The notes under the pieces are model-generated. The model saw only the letters and a list, made by a program, of their open reading frames with translations. It did no database searches and was not told the origin of the DNA. This document shows positions 17,168-25,875 of a DNA stretch of 64,000 nt, piece after piece. Numbering within the stretch: the stretch's first letter is position 1; every line of letters starts with the position of its first letter. Source of the DNA: Phytoactinopolyspora mesophila (GTDB taxonomy: Bacteria; Actinomycetota; Actinomycetes; Jiangellales; Jiangellaceae); the NCBI RefSeq assembly GCF_010122465.1, contig NZ_WLZY01000005.1, positions 154,901-218,900 on the forward strand, given 5' to 3'. The translations under genes and the position numbers were made by a program.

Positions 17168-20100
17168 ATGGGAATCCGCCGGCGACGGCGGGTGTTCGCG
17201 GGTGCTACCCGCGTGCTCGCTGTATCTACGTTAGTCACGTCAACGCTCGTCATGGCGTCCGGCGCATCGGCCGCGGCCGAGCCACCGGATGGGCAGAGTC
17301 AGTTCACTGCCGCCGCGTCCTGCTGGGAGATCAAGCAGAACACGCCGTCCGCGCAAGACGGTGTGTACTGGCTGGTCACGCCCACGCTGAAAGCGCCAGA
17401 ACAGTTTTACTGCGACATGACCACCGATGGCGGCGGCTGGGTGCTCATCGGCCGTGGCCGTGAGGGTTGGCGCAATACCTACGAAGGGCTCGGCACAACA
17501 GCGCAGGTGCGCTCCGTCGTGAACGGGCCGGACGCGTTCCAGCCGCGGCAGCTGTCGTCGCAGGTCATCGACGGTCTACTGGATGGCCGACGAGTCGACC
17601 AGGTGCCCGACGGCATCCGGCTGCGCCGGGCGATGAACACCGGTGGCACGCAATGGCAAGAGGCTCGGTTCAACTTCGCCAACCGCGATCGCTGGGTGTG
17701 GACGTTCCCGGCTGAACACCGTGTGGGTTCCTTCCGGTTCGGTACCACAACCGGCTCCGGGGGCCAGACCAGTAGCTTCGGCACCAACCAGCAGTTCAAC
17801 AGGGTCATCACCACCAAGACCCAGGCGCAAGGCTGGACGGCCGGCTGGGCTTTCGGCAGCCTGGTCTCCGGATCCACCTCGCCGACGAGCTATCTGTGGT
17901 CCAACTCCATCGGCACCGGCCAGGCGCGTCCCTTCACCCAGGTGTTCCTGCGGCCACGGTTGAAGCTCGAAGACCTTGACTTCCCGGACGTTCCTGACGC
18001 CGGGAGCCCGGCCGAAGAACTGCCGGGCATCATCGAAAACGGTGTGCTGCCGCAGCCTTGGGGCGTGGCAGGGCGTGCCAATGGCAGCACTAGCGAGCTG
18101 GCCACCGAGGTACAGGACTTCGTCCAGATCGGTGACTACGTGTACGTCGCCGGCAACTTCCGGTGGGTGCAGCGCAATGCCGCCGGGGCCGGCCGGGTCG
18201 AGCAGTCCTACCTCGCCGCGTTCCACGTGGATACCGGCGAGTGGATCTCCGGATTCCGGCCCACCTTCAACAACCAGGTCAAGGCGCTCGCCGTGCTACC
18301 GGATGGTCGGCTGATCGCCGGGGGCGAATTCAGCCAAGTCAACGGCAGCACAGCCCGGGGAATGGTGGCGCTCAATCCCACTACCGGGGCTACGGACAGC
18401 TCATGGCATGTCGATATGGAGAACCGGCTGACCAGCGGCTTTTTGAGCGTACGCAGTCTGTCGGTCAAGGGTGATTGGTTGTACGCCGGTGGCGCGTTCA
18501 CGCACATGTCCGGTGGCAGCGTCTCCAGCCCCATCTACGCCCGATCGGGCGCCCGGTTCTCGGTGGCCAACGGAACTCCGGACGCCAACTGGAACCCGAA
18601 TTTCGACGGCACGGCGGTCGATATCGACGCCAGCGACGACGGGTCCCGGCTGTACGCGGCCGGCTACTTCGGACATTCCAACGGCGAGCCCGCACTTCGC
18701 GCCGCGGCTGTGCGGACCGTGGCGGGTGCCCCGCTGGCTACACCTGCGTGGACACCGACCTGGAGCAGGCCCGCGGACCGGACCAACTACCAGCAGGCGA
18801 TCAGAGAGTCCGGCGACCGGGTGTGGGTCGGCGGCGCCGAGCATTCGGTGTTCAGCTTCAGCACCGCGACGTTCGACCGGCTGTCCGGGAACATCACCAA
18901 GGCGGGTGGCGACTTCCAGGCGATGGCTGTTGTCGACGGTGTTGTCTATGCCGGCTGCCATTGTGACGACTGGAACTACTCCAACGCCTTCTTCTGGCCC
19001 GGCGTCGGCACGGACTGGACGCAGGCCGACAAGATCGGCTGGGTCTCGGCTTGGGATTCGGAGAGTGGCGACGTCATTCCCGACTTCAATCCGATCATGC
19101 GTACGGATCGTGGGCACGGGGCGTGGGGAATCTTCGGCGACAGCAACGGCACGGTGTGGATCGGCGGCGACTTCATCTCCGGCCTCAACGCCAGCGGTGG
19201 CAATCAATGGGTGGGTGGATTTGCACGCTTCGCGCAACGGGACACCACTGCGCCCTCGGCACCGAGCAATCTCGGCGGCCAGCGCATCGACAACGACACC
19301 GTCCGGCTGAGCTGGCAGGCGTCGTCGTCGAGTAACGTGGAATACGAGCTCATGCGCGGTGGCCAGGTCATATTCGTGACACCTGACACGACGCTGGAGG
19401 TGCCGTCAGCGGCCGGCGACGACGACCGGTTCTTCGTCCGCGCAGTGGACAGCACCGGCAACCGCTCGGCGAGCACAACCGTGCTCGACCTCAGCGATCC
19501 ACTGCCGCCGGAGCCAGGCGTGCTGGTGGAATACGGTTCGGACTGGTCGTGGCGCTATGAGACGGCAGCGGTCAACGCGAACTGGGCACAGCCTGGTTTC
19601 AACGCCTCGTCGTGGAACGAAGGCCCGGCCATCCTCGGGTTCGGCTCGACAGCCGTGGAGACGAACATCGATGTGCCATCGGGGCAGACCCGGCCGCTGG
19701 CGGCGTACTTCCGGCACGAGTTCGACGTGGACGACGCCGACGCCATCAGTAGTTTCGACCTGGAGACCTGGGCCGACGATGGCGTGGTCGTATACGTCAA
19801 CGGTGAAGAAGCCGGCCGGTGGAACATGCCTTCCGGCACCATCACCGGGGGGACGTACGCCACCGCCGCACCGCGGACGAACACCGCCAGGGCCAACCCG
19901 GTCACCGTGACGATCCCGGGCGATGTGCTGGAGGACGGCACGAACGTCGTGGCCGCCGAGGTTCACCTGAACTATCGCAGCACACCCGACGTCAGCTTCG
20001 ACCTGTCTCTCACCGAAAACGAGTCCGAGGTGCCGCCACCTACGGCACCGGCCGCCACGGCGACGGTCCAGGGTGAGAACCAGGTGCTCCTGGAGTGGGA

Positions 20101-20830
20101 GGACCCCGACGACGAGGCAGTTGTCAAACACCGGATCATCCGGGACGGAGCCACGGACGTCGACGTCGACATGCCGGAGCTCTCCTACCTGGTCGAAGGG
20201 CTGCAACCGGACACGGAGTACAGCTGGGAAATCGTCGCGGTCGACGGTTTCGGGCGGACGTCCGAGCCGGCCGTTGTCAGCGCTCGTACGGACGAGGGCG
20301 AACCGCCACCTCCAGAGCCGGTCGTGCTCGTCGAGAAGGGGGCGGATTGGTCCTGGCGGTACGAGTCGGCCGCGGTCGATGCCGAGTGGGCACAGCCTGG
20401 TTTCAACGCGTCGTCGTGGAACGAGGGGCCGGCGGTTCTGGGCTGGGGGTCGGCTTCGATAGAGACGAACATCGATGTGCCGTCGGGTGAGACGCGGCCG
20501 CTGGCGGCGTACTTCCGGCACGAGTTCGATGTCGATGATCCAGAAGCGCTGGACGAGCTGGAAATGCTGACCCGGGCCGACGACGGCGTCGTCGTCTATG
20601 TCAACGGCGAGGAGATCGGCCGGTGGAATATGCCGTCCGGCACCATCACCGGGGGGACCTACGCCACGGCGGCGCCGAGAACTAATACGGCGGTCAACAA
20701 CCCGGTGACGGTGACATTGCCGGCGGACGTGCTGGTCGAAGGGACGAACGTGGTCGCGGCCGAGGTTCATCTGAACTATCGGAGCACTCCGGACATCAGC
20801 TTCGACCTCGGCCTCGGCACCGCGCAGTGA
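17168..20830 (+). CDS. Large secreted multidomain protein with fibrinogen-like domain
   Basis: A 1220-residue exported protein. A signal peptide covers residues 1-35 (RRRRR, a hydrophobic core, then ASA before AAEPP). Residues about 50-270 resemble a fibrinogen-related domain (CWEIKQN, GVYWLV, FYCDMTTDGGGWVLIGRG, and a WSN motif near the end). About 290-690 is a beta-propeller built of delta-60-like blades (YVYVAGNF, RLIAGGEFSQVNG, WLYAGGAFTHMSGG). Then come a fibronectin-III-like domain (695-775), a beta-sandwich (785-951), another fibronectin-like domain and a second copy of the sandwich (1052-1219). Its stop overlaps the CDP-alcohol transferase start, so it is translationally coupled to envelope genes. 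It has no LPXTG motif or C-terminal membrane helix. A glycan-binding surface role is inferred, not shown. Confidence 0.85.
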   Translation: MGIRRRRRVFAGATRVLAVSTLVTSTLVMASGASAAAEPPDGQSQFTAAASCWEIKQNTPSAQDGVYWLVTPTLKAPEQFYCDMTTDGGGWVLIGRGREGWRNTYEGLGTTAQVRSVVNGPDAFQPRQLSSQVIDGLLDGRRVDQVPDGIRLRRAMNTGGTQWQEARFNFANRDRWVWTFPAEHRVGSFRFGTTTGSGGQTSSFGTNQQFNRVITTKTQAQGWTAGWAFGSLVSGSTSPTSYLWSNSIGTGQARPFTQVFLRPRLKLEDLDFPDVPDAGSPAEELPGIIENGVLPQPWGVAGRANGSTSELATEVQDFVQIGDYVYVAGNFRWVQRNAAGAGRVEQSYLAAFHVDTGEWISGFRPTFNNQVKALAVLPDGRLIAGGEFSQVNGSTARGMVALNPTTGATDSSWHVDMENRLTSGFLSVRSLSVKGDWLYAGGAFTHMSGGSVSSPIYARSGARFSVANGTPDANWNPNFDGTAVDIDASDDGSRLYAAGYFGHSNGEPALRAAAVRTVAGAPLATPAWTPTWSRPADRTNYQQAIRESGDRVWVGGAEHSVFSFSTATFDRLSGNITKAGGDFQAMAVVDGVVYAGCHCDDWNYSNAFFWPGVGTDWTQADKIGWVSAWDSESGDVIPDFNPIMRTDRGHGAWGIFGDSNGTVWIGGDFISGLNASGGNQWVGGFARFAQRDTTAPSAPSNLGGQRIDNDTVRLSWQASSSSNVEYELMRGGQVIFVTPDTTLEVPSAAGDDDRFFVRAVDSTGNRSASTTVLDLSDPLPPEPGVLVEYGSDWSWRYETAAVNANWAQPGFNASSWNEGPAILGFGSTAVETNIDVPSGQTRPLAAYFRHEFDVDDADAISSFDLETWADDGVVVYVNGEEAGRWNMPSGTITGGTYATAAPRTNTARANPVTVTIPGDVLEDGTNVVAAEVHLNYRSTPDVSFDLSLTENESEVPPPTAPAATATVQGENQVLLEWEDPDDEAVVKHRIIRDGATDVDVDMPELSYLVEGLQPDTEYSWEIVAVDGFGRTSEPAVVSARTDEGEPPPPEPVVLVEKGADWSWRYESAAVDAEWAQPGFNASSWNEGPAVLGWGSASIETNIDVPSGETRPLAAYFRHEFDVDDPEALDELEMLTRADDGVVVYVNGEEIGRWNMPSGTITGGTYATAAPRTNTAVNNPVTVTLPADVLVEGTNVVAAEVHLNYRSTPDISFDLGLGTAQ
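19520..20820 (+). repeat. Duplicated beta-sandwich domain within the secreted protein
   Basis: Two tandem copies, 19520-20020 and 20322-20823, are separated by one fibronectin-like domain. Long stretches are identical in protein, for example AAYFRHEFDVDD, WNMPSGTITGGTYATAAP and VVAAEVHLNYRSTPD. Most nucleotide differences are silent, pointing to a fairly recent duplication with purifying selection. Confidence 0.85.
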
Positions 20831-21627
20831 CGGCGCAGGACCATGCCGACCCACCCGCGCCGGCGCACCGCCGGCGTGGGCGGTTCGGCGCTGCGCTCAA
20901 CGAACTGAGCGGAGCCCAGAAGAGTCAGGCCGGAGTCCCGCTGTACACCCGGTACGTGAACCGCCGCTTAGGTCGCTACGCCGCGGCCTGGGCATACACG
21001 GTGAGGCTCACCCCGAACCAGGTGACCGGCCTCAGCGCACTGTGTTCGGCGGCGGCCCTCGCGCTGGTGGTGACAGTCAGCCCGGCGCTCTGGCTGGCCC
21101 TGACCGCGACCGTCTTGCTGGTCATCGGCTACGCGCTGGACTCTGCCGACGGTCAGCTGGCCCGGCTGACCGGGTCGGGTGGGCCGGCCGGTGAATGGCT
21201 CGACCACGTCGTGGACGCGGCCCGGAACCCGGCGTTGCACCTAGCGCTGCTGATCTCCCTCTACCGGTTCGCCGACCTGCCGGATTGGGTCCTGCTGTTG
21301 CCGATGCTCTTCCTGCTGACCACCATGGTCCGGTTCTTCGGTCAGATGCTGGCTGAGCAACTTCGTCGGCGGGAGCCGATGCCGTCACCAGCGGATGCGC
21401 AGACGGACCAGAAGGGCCGCTCGATCATTCAGCTTCCGTCCGATCCAGGTGTGATCAACCTGGTCTTCGTCTTCCTGGCCTGGCCGTGGGTGTTCGTCTG
21501 GGTGTATGCGGGCCTGCTGGGAGCCAACATGCTGCTTGCGCTCGCCTCACTGGTGCGGCGCTTCCGCGAGATGCGGCACCTGCAGGCAGCACTGCACGAC
21601 GCAACAATCACAAGGGGGGTCTCGTGA
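20827..21627 (+). CDS. CDP-alcohol phosphotransferase (membrane)
   Basis: A 266-residue integral membrane enzyme that moves a phospho-alcohol from CDP to an acceptor alcohol. The full signature DG-QL-AR-x8-G-xxx-D-xxx-D is visible in SADGQLARLTGSGG followed by PAGEWLDHVVD. About five hydrophobic segments surround it. About 60 soluble residues precede the first segment. The GTG start overlaps the secreted-protein stop and the TGA overlaps the next GTG, so it is coupled on both sides. The adjacent cytidylyltransferase probably makes its CDP-activated substrate. Whether the acceptor is lipid or glycan is unknown. Confidence 0.88.
   Translation: MTAQDHADPPAPAHRRRGRFGAALNELSGAQKSQAGVPLYTRYVNRRLGRYAAAWAYTVRLTPNQVTGLSALCSAAALALVVTVSPALWLALTATVLLVIGYALDSADGQLARLTGSGGPAGEWLDHVVDAARNPALHLALLISLYRFADLPDWVLLLPMLFLLTTMVRFFGQMLAEQLRRREPMPSPADAQTDQKGRSIIQLPSDPGVINLVFVFLAWPWVFVWVYAGLLGANMLLALASLVRRFREMRHLQAALHDATITRGVS
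21614..21619 (+). promoter_or_regulatory. Poly-G leader (six G)
   Basis: Six G in CAAGGGGGGTCTC before the GTG at 21624. This copy lies inside the end of the upstream coding sequence, so here the run doubles as codons. Confidence 0.45.
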
Positions 21628-22067
21628 CCAACGAGGCAGCGACGAAACGGGTCGGATATGTACCCGGCGTGTTCGACATGTTCCACATCGGCCATCTCAA
21701 CATCCTCCGGCAGGCGAGCACGTACTGCGACCACCTGGTAGCCGGGGTGGTGACGGACGAGGTCGTCGAGGAGGTCAAGAATCACAGCCCGGTGGTGCCA
21801 TTCGACGAGCGGATGCAGATCGTCGGCAGCATTCAGTACGTCCATGAGGTAGTGCCGGACACGTCCCCGGACAAGACCGTCGCGTGGCGGACACGCCCCT
21901 TCGACGTGATCTTCAAAGGTGACGACTGGCGGGGCACCCAGAAGGGCACGCGGCTGGAGCAGGCCATGAGCGAGCTCGGCGTGGAAGTCGTCTATTTTCC
22001 GTACACGATCCGCACCTCCAGTACGTTGCTGCGGACCTACCTTGCTACCGCGGTCGGCGGCGCCTGA
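21624..22067 (+). CDS. Cytidylyltransferase-like nucleotidyltransferase (TagD-like)
   Basis: A 147-residue enzyme of the glycerol-3-phosphate cytidylyltransferase family. YVPGVFDMFHIGHLNIL carries the HIGH motif (residues 21-24), and the C-terminal TIRTSSTLLR corresponds to the second nucleotide-binding motif. The start is the GTG at 21624 overlapping the previous stop (GTGA); an upstream extension of the frame is not conserved in character. Placed next to a CDP-alcohol transferase, it most likely produces CDP-glycerol or a similar CDP-polyol. AMP rather than CMP transfer cannot be ruled out. Confidence 0.87.
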   Translation: MTNEAATKRVGYVPGVFDMFHIGHLNILRQASTYCDHLVAGVVTDEVVEEVKNHSPVVPFDERMQIVGSIQYVHEVVPDTSPDKTVAWRTRPFDVIFKGDDWRGTQKGTRLEQAMSELGVEVVYFPYTIRTSSTLLRTYLATAVGGA

Positions 22068-22999
22068 TGAGCCGCCTGGAACCGGCCGATCAACCGGCCG
22101 TCACCGTGGTGATCGCTACCCGCGACCGGCCGGAACTGTTGCGCCGAGCCGTTTCGGCCGTGCTCGAGCAGGACTACGCCGGGCCTGTGCAGTGCATCGT
22201 TGTCTTCGATCGCAGCGAACCGCACCCGGTGGACGTGCCGGTCGCGGACAACCGCAAACTCGAACTCATCCGCAACAGCCGCACGCCCGGGCTGGCAGGT
22301 GGGCGGAACTCCGGTATCCGGGCAGCCTCAGGTGAGCTGGTCGCGTTCTGCGATGACGACGACGAGTGGCTGGTCCACAAGTTGCGCCGCCAGGTTCAGC
22401 TGTGGGCGGAGGAACCCGAGGCCAGCTGCGTGGCCACCGGGATCGTGATCGCCAACGAGGACGGGGAACACGAACGGACGGCGCCGGAGCGCACGACGTT
22501 CCGTGATCTGCTGCGTTCCCGGGTCACGGCTATCCACCCCTCTTCACTGTTGTTCCGCAGGACCGACCTGGACGGCGGCCGGATCGGCCTGGTAGACGAG
22601 GCATTGCCGGGATCCTACGGCGAGGACTACGAGCTGCTGCTACGGGCGTCCAGGCTGGGAGACGTCGTGGCCGTGCCGGAGCCGTTGGTGAAGATCGACT
22701 GGGCCCGTCCGTCGTACTTCGCCGGGAAATGGGATGTGATCAGTGAAGGGCTTGCCTACATCCTGGACCAGGTGCCGGAGTTCGCGGGTGAGCGGCGTGG
22801 GCTTGCCCGCATAGAGGGGCAGATCGCCTTCGCCCACGCGGCACGGGCGCGTCGTCGTCCGGCGTTACGCTGGGCCGGACGCGCACTCGCGCACGACCCG
22901 AGCCAGTTGCGGGCCTACGGTGCCGTCGCTGTAGCCGCCGGTGTGATCCAAGCGCAGTGGCTGCTGGACAAGGTCCAGGAGCGCGGACGAGGACTGTAG
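22067..22999 (+). CDS. GT2 family glycosyltransferase
   Basis: A 310-residue GT-A fold enzyme. VTVVIATRDRPELLRRAV is the nucleotide-sugar-binding start, GLAGGRNSGIRAASGE leads to the metal-binding FCDDDDEW (Asp96-99), and GEDYELLLRASR is the catalytic ED region. No membrane segment is obvious, so it is probably a cytoplasmic, membrane-associated assembly enzyme. The ATG shares one base with the preceding stop. The sugar donor is not predictable. Confidence 0.87.
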   Translation: MSRLEPADQPAVTVVIATRDRPELLRRAVSAVLEQDYAGPVQCIVVFDRSEPHPVDVPVADNRKLELIRNSRTPGLAGGRNSGIRAASGELVAFCDDDDEWLVHKLRRQVQLWAEEPEASCVATGIVIANEDGEHERTAPERTTFRDLLRSRVTAIHPSSLLFRRTDLDGGRIGLVDEALPGSYGEDYELLLRASRLGDVVAVPEPLVKIDWARPSYFAGKWDVISEGLAYILDQVPEFAGERRGLARIEGQIAFAHAARARRRPALRWAGRALAHDPSQLRAYGAVAVAAGVIQAQWLLDKVQERGRGL

Positions 23000-24331
23000 A
23001 TGTCCACCGCATTTGTGTTGCCGAGGCGTCCGAGATCATCCGGCTCGGCAAGAGTGGCGCGCCCCTCCAGGCTGCCATGGGTGGCACCGAGTGACGGTAG
23101 CCGGCCGTTGCCGGCGTGGCCGGTCGACGTGCTGCTCTGGGGATTCCCGGTCTTCTGGCTACTCGGGCTCTCGCCGTTCGCGCCGATCGGGCTGGCGATG
23201 ATCATGGCCGGCTTCATGATCGTGCGGCGAGGCGAGACGATCGTGCCCGGGATGCTGCCGTGGTTCGCCTTCGTGCTCTGGATCGTGCCGGCTGCACAGA
23301 TGCTGGACTCGCCGCTGCGCCTGCTCGGTTATGGGCTGCGCTTCGCCAATCTGGCCGCGATCGCCGTGGTGCTGCTTTACGTCGTGAGCGCTCGGGAACA
23401 GTTGAGTATCCGGCGGGTGCTCGCCGGGCTGACCGTCGTGTGGCTGACCGTCGTGGTGGGTGGCTATCTCGGGACGTTATGGCCGGACGTGCGGCTGAGC
23501 ACGCCGGCCGGTTTGTTGCTTCCGGGGGCGCTTGCGGGTAACGAGTATGTCCAGGATCTGGTCTTCCCACCGTTCGCTGAGGTGCAGCGGCCATGGGGGG
23601 CGCCGGAGCCGTTTGTCCGCCCGGCTGCGCCCTTCCCCTATGCGAACAGCTGGGGGACAGCGGTGGTGTTGCTCACTCCGTTGGCTATCGCGGGACTGCG
23701 CTTCTTCCGCTCAAAAGGTGCCCGCCGACTGATCGTCGTGGGACTCGCGGCTCTTGTGCCTCCGGCCTTGGCATCGTCGAACCGGGGAATGTTCATCGGG
23801 CTCGGTATCGCGGTGGGTTATGTCGTCCTCCGTCTCGCCGGACGGGGCCAGGTCAAGACACTGCTTGCGGTCGTCAGCACCGGCGGCCTCGTCGTCGGCG
23901 TGTTCGTGTATGCGGGGCTGCTCGATTCGATCGCCACGCGGCAGGAATACAGCGACACCACCAGCGGGCGGGCGTCGCTGTATGAAGAGACGTTTACCCG
24001 GACCTTGGAGTCACCGTTGCTGGGCTGGGGCGCGCCACGTCCATCGCTTGTGCACGGGATCTCGGTGGGGACCCAGGGGCACGTCTGGATGGTGATGTTC
24101 TCCTACGGATTCGTCGGACTGGCCTTGTTCCTGCTTTTCCTCTGGGGGGCGACGCTTCGGACCTGGTTCTCTGCCTGTGACACCGGTCGGCTCTGGATGC
24201 ACAGCTGCCTGGTGACAGCATCGGTTTTGATCTTCTTCTACGGACTGGACACGATGCAGATGCTGGCTGTTGTGCTAGTGGCCGGCCTTCTCCTCAGGGA
24301 ACGTTACGGTGCGGATGAGGTCCGAACGTGA
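23000..24331 (+). CDS. O-antigen ligase/polymerase-like membrane protein (Wzy-type)
   Basis: A 443-residue protein with about ten or eleven membrane segments and a large outside loop holding PWGAPEPFVRPAAPFPYANSW. The arrangement, with a second loop containing TTSGRASLYEETFTRTLESP and GAPRPSLV, is that of the Wzy/WaaL superfamily. It probably polymerises lipid-linked repeat units. The ATG directly follows the glycosyltransferase stop and the end overlaps the flippase start, as expected for a Wzx/Wzy pair. Confidence 0.8.
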   Translation: MSTAFVLPRRPRSSGSARVARPSRLPWVAPSDGSRPLPAWPVDVLLWGFPVFWLLGLSPFAPIGLAMIMAGFMIVRRGETIVPGMLPWFAFVLWIVPAAQMLDSPLRLLGYGLRFANLAAIAVVLLYVVSAREQLSIRRVLAGLTVVWLTVVVGGYLGTLWPDVRLSTPAGLLLPGALAGNEYVQDLVFPPFAEVQRPWGAPEPFVRPAAPFPYANSWGTAVVLLTPLAIAGLRFFRSKGARRLIVVGLAALVPPALASSNRGMFIGLGIAVGYVVLRLAGRGQVKTLLAVVSTGGLVVGVFVYAGLLDSIATRQEYSDTTSGRASLYEETFTRTLESPLLGWGAPRPSLVHGISVGTQGHVWMVMFSYGFVGLALFLLFLWGATLRTWFSACDTGRLWMHSCLVTASVLIFFYGLDTMQMLAVVLVAGLLLRERYGADEVRT

Positions 24332-25854
24332 GCCGCGGCGGATTGGCCCGGGCAGGCCTGATCAGCTTGGTGGGCGCCGTCACCGGCGCGGGTGTCAACT
24401 TCGGTATCGGGATCATCGTCGGGCGCGGGCTTGGTACCGACGGTACGGGGACGTTCTTCCAGGTCATCGCGGTCTTCATCATTCTCGCCAATGTCCTGGA
24501 GCTGGGTGCGGATACGGGCCTGGTCCGGTTCTGTTCCGGGTCGGTAGCGACCGGTCGCAACGGAGAACTGCGCCCGCTGGTCCGCACCGCGATCGTTCCT
24601 GTGGTCTGTGTCGGCGCCGTGCTGACGGCCGCCGCATGGATGCTGACACCACAGCTGGCCGGCTTCTTGTCGGCATCGCCGGACGTGCCAACGGAGCAGA
24701 TTGTCCGGATGCTGGTGCCGTTTGTCGTGCTCGCCTCCTTGCTGGCGGTTGTGCTGGGAGCCACTCGGGGCCTCGGTAGCGTCGCCACCTTCACCGTGCT
24801 GCAGAACGTCGCGTTGCCGGTTGGGCGTTTCGTGTTGATCGGGATAGCGCTGCTGGCCGGCGCCGGGCTCGTCGACGTGCTGAAGGCGTGGATCGTGCCG
24901 CTGCCGATCGTCGCCGTCATCGCGGTAGCAATCCTGGCGCGTCAGCTGGCGCGCCGCACTCGAGGTCGTCTTGAAGGTGTACCAGAGAACCACGAGGCAA
25001 CTCGTGTTCTGCGGCGGCGGTTCTGGGGGTTCAGTAGCGCCAGGGGTGTGTCAGCCGCCGTGGAGATCCTCCTCGAATGGGTTGATGTTCTCATCGTGGC
25101 CGCATTCCTGTCGCCCGCCGAAGCCGGGATCTATGCCGTGGTCAGCCGCAGTGTCCGGGCCGGACAGGTGGTCCAGCAGGCGGCACGGGTGGCCGTGGCG
25201 CCGATGGTCAGTGCTGCACTGGCTCGCAACGATGTGGCCGAGGCGCGCCGGCTGTTCGTCGTCGTCACCCGGGCCATGGTGCTGATGTCCTGGCCGTTCT
25301 ATCTGATGCTGGCCTGTTTCGCTCCAGGCATACTGTCGATCTTCGGACCAGGTTTCGCTCAAGGCTCGAACGCGTTGACGATCATGAGTCTCACCATGGC
25401 ACTGGCGGCCGCGGCCGGGATGGTGCAGACCGTGCTGTTGATGGGTGGGAAAAGCAGTTGGCAGCTCGCCGACAAGTCGGCGGCGCTCGGAGTGAACGTC
25501 GGCCTCAACGTGGTACTGGTTCCGGTTTGGGGCGTCGTCGGCGCCGCCGTTGCCTGGGCGGTCACCGTGGCCGTCGACACATCGCTCGCCGCGTGGCAAG
25601 TACACAAGGGCATGGGTGTCCACGTGTCACCGGCGAGCTTGGCCTTGCCGGCGGCGTTGCCGTTATTGGTGTTCGGCGCGGGCGGTCTTGCGCTGCGCGC
25701 GATGGTGGGCGACGGCCTATCGGGCGTGGTCATCATGCTCCTTGCCGGGGGAGTTGTCTACGTCTGCCTGTGCTGGATGTTCAGGCGCCGGCTTGGAATC
25801 GACACGATCGTGTCGTCGTTGCGTCGGCGTCGTTTGAGCGTGCCGGCGTCGTGA
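24328..25854 (+). CDS. Polysaccharide flippase (Wzx-type, MOP superfamily)
   Basis: A 508-residue membrane protein with about fourteen hydrophobic segments. It opens with GLARAGLISLVGAVTGAGVNFGIGIIVGRGLG, the classic start of polysaccharide export proteins, and repeats the pattern near the middle (LLEWVDVLIVAAFLSPAEAGIYAVVSR). It should flip undecaprenyl-linked repeat units outward for the neighbouring Wzy. The GTG overlaps the Wzy stop. Confidence 0.88.
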   Translation: MSRGGLARAGLISLVGAVTGAGVNFGIGIIVGRGLGTDGTGTFFQVIAVFIILANVLELGADTGLVRFCSGSVATGRNGELRPLVRTAIVPVVCVGAVLTAAAWMLTPQLAGFLSASPDVPTEQIVRMLVPFVVLASLLAVVLGATRGLGSVATFTVLQNVALPVGRFVLIGIALLAGAGLVDVLKAWIVPLPIVAVIAVAILARQLARRTRGRLEGVPENHEATRVLRRRFWGFSSARGVSAAVEILLEWVDVLIVAAFLSPAEAGIYAVVSRSVRAGQVVQQAARVAVAPMVSAALARNDVAEARRLFVVVTRAMVLMSWPFYLMLACFAPGILSIFGPGFAQGSNALTIMSLTMALAAAAGMVQTVLLMGGKSSWQLADKSAALGVNVGLNVVLVPVWGVVGAAVAWAVTVAVDTSLAAWQVHKGMGVHVSPASLALPAALPLLVFGAGGLALRAMVGDGLSGVVIMLLAGGVVYVCLCWMFRRRLGIDTIVSSLRRRRLSVPAS

Positions 25855-25866
25855 GTTTCGGACATT

Positions 25867-25872
25867 GGGGGG
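25867..25872 (+). promoter_or_regulatory. Poly-G leader (six G)
   Basis: Six G in CATTGGGGGGAAC, three bases before the galE ATG, inside a gap of only 21 bases. Confidence 0.5.
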
Positions 25873-25875
25873 AAC

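Noticed and set aside
19406..20854. A 482-residue antisense frame over the secreted protein
   Set aside because: It mirrors the domain repeats of the real gene and has no recognisable content.
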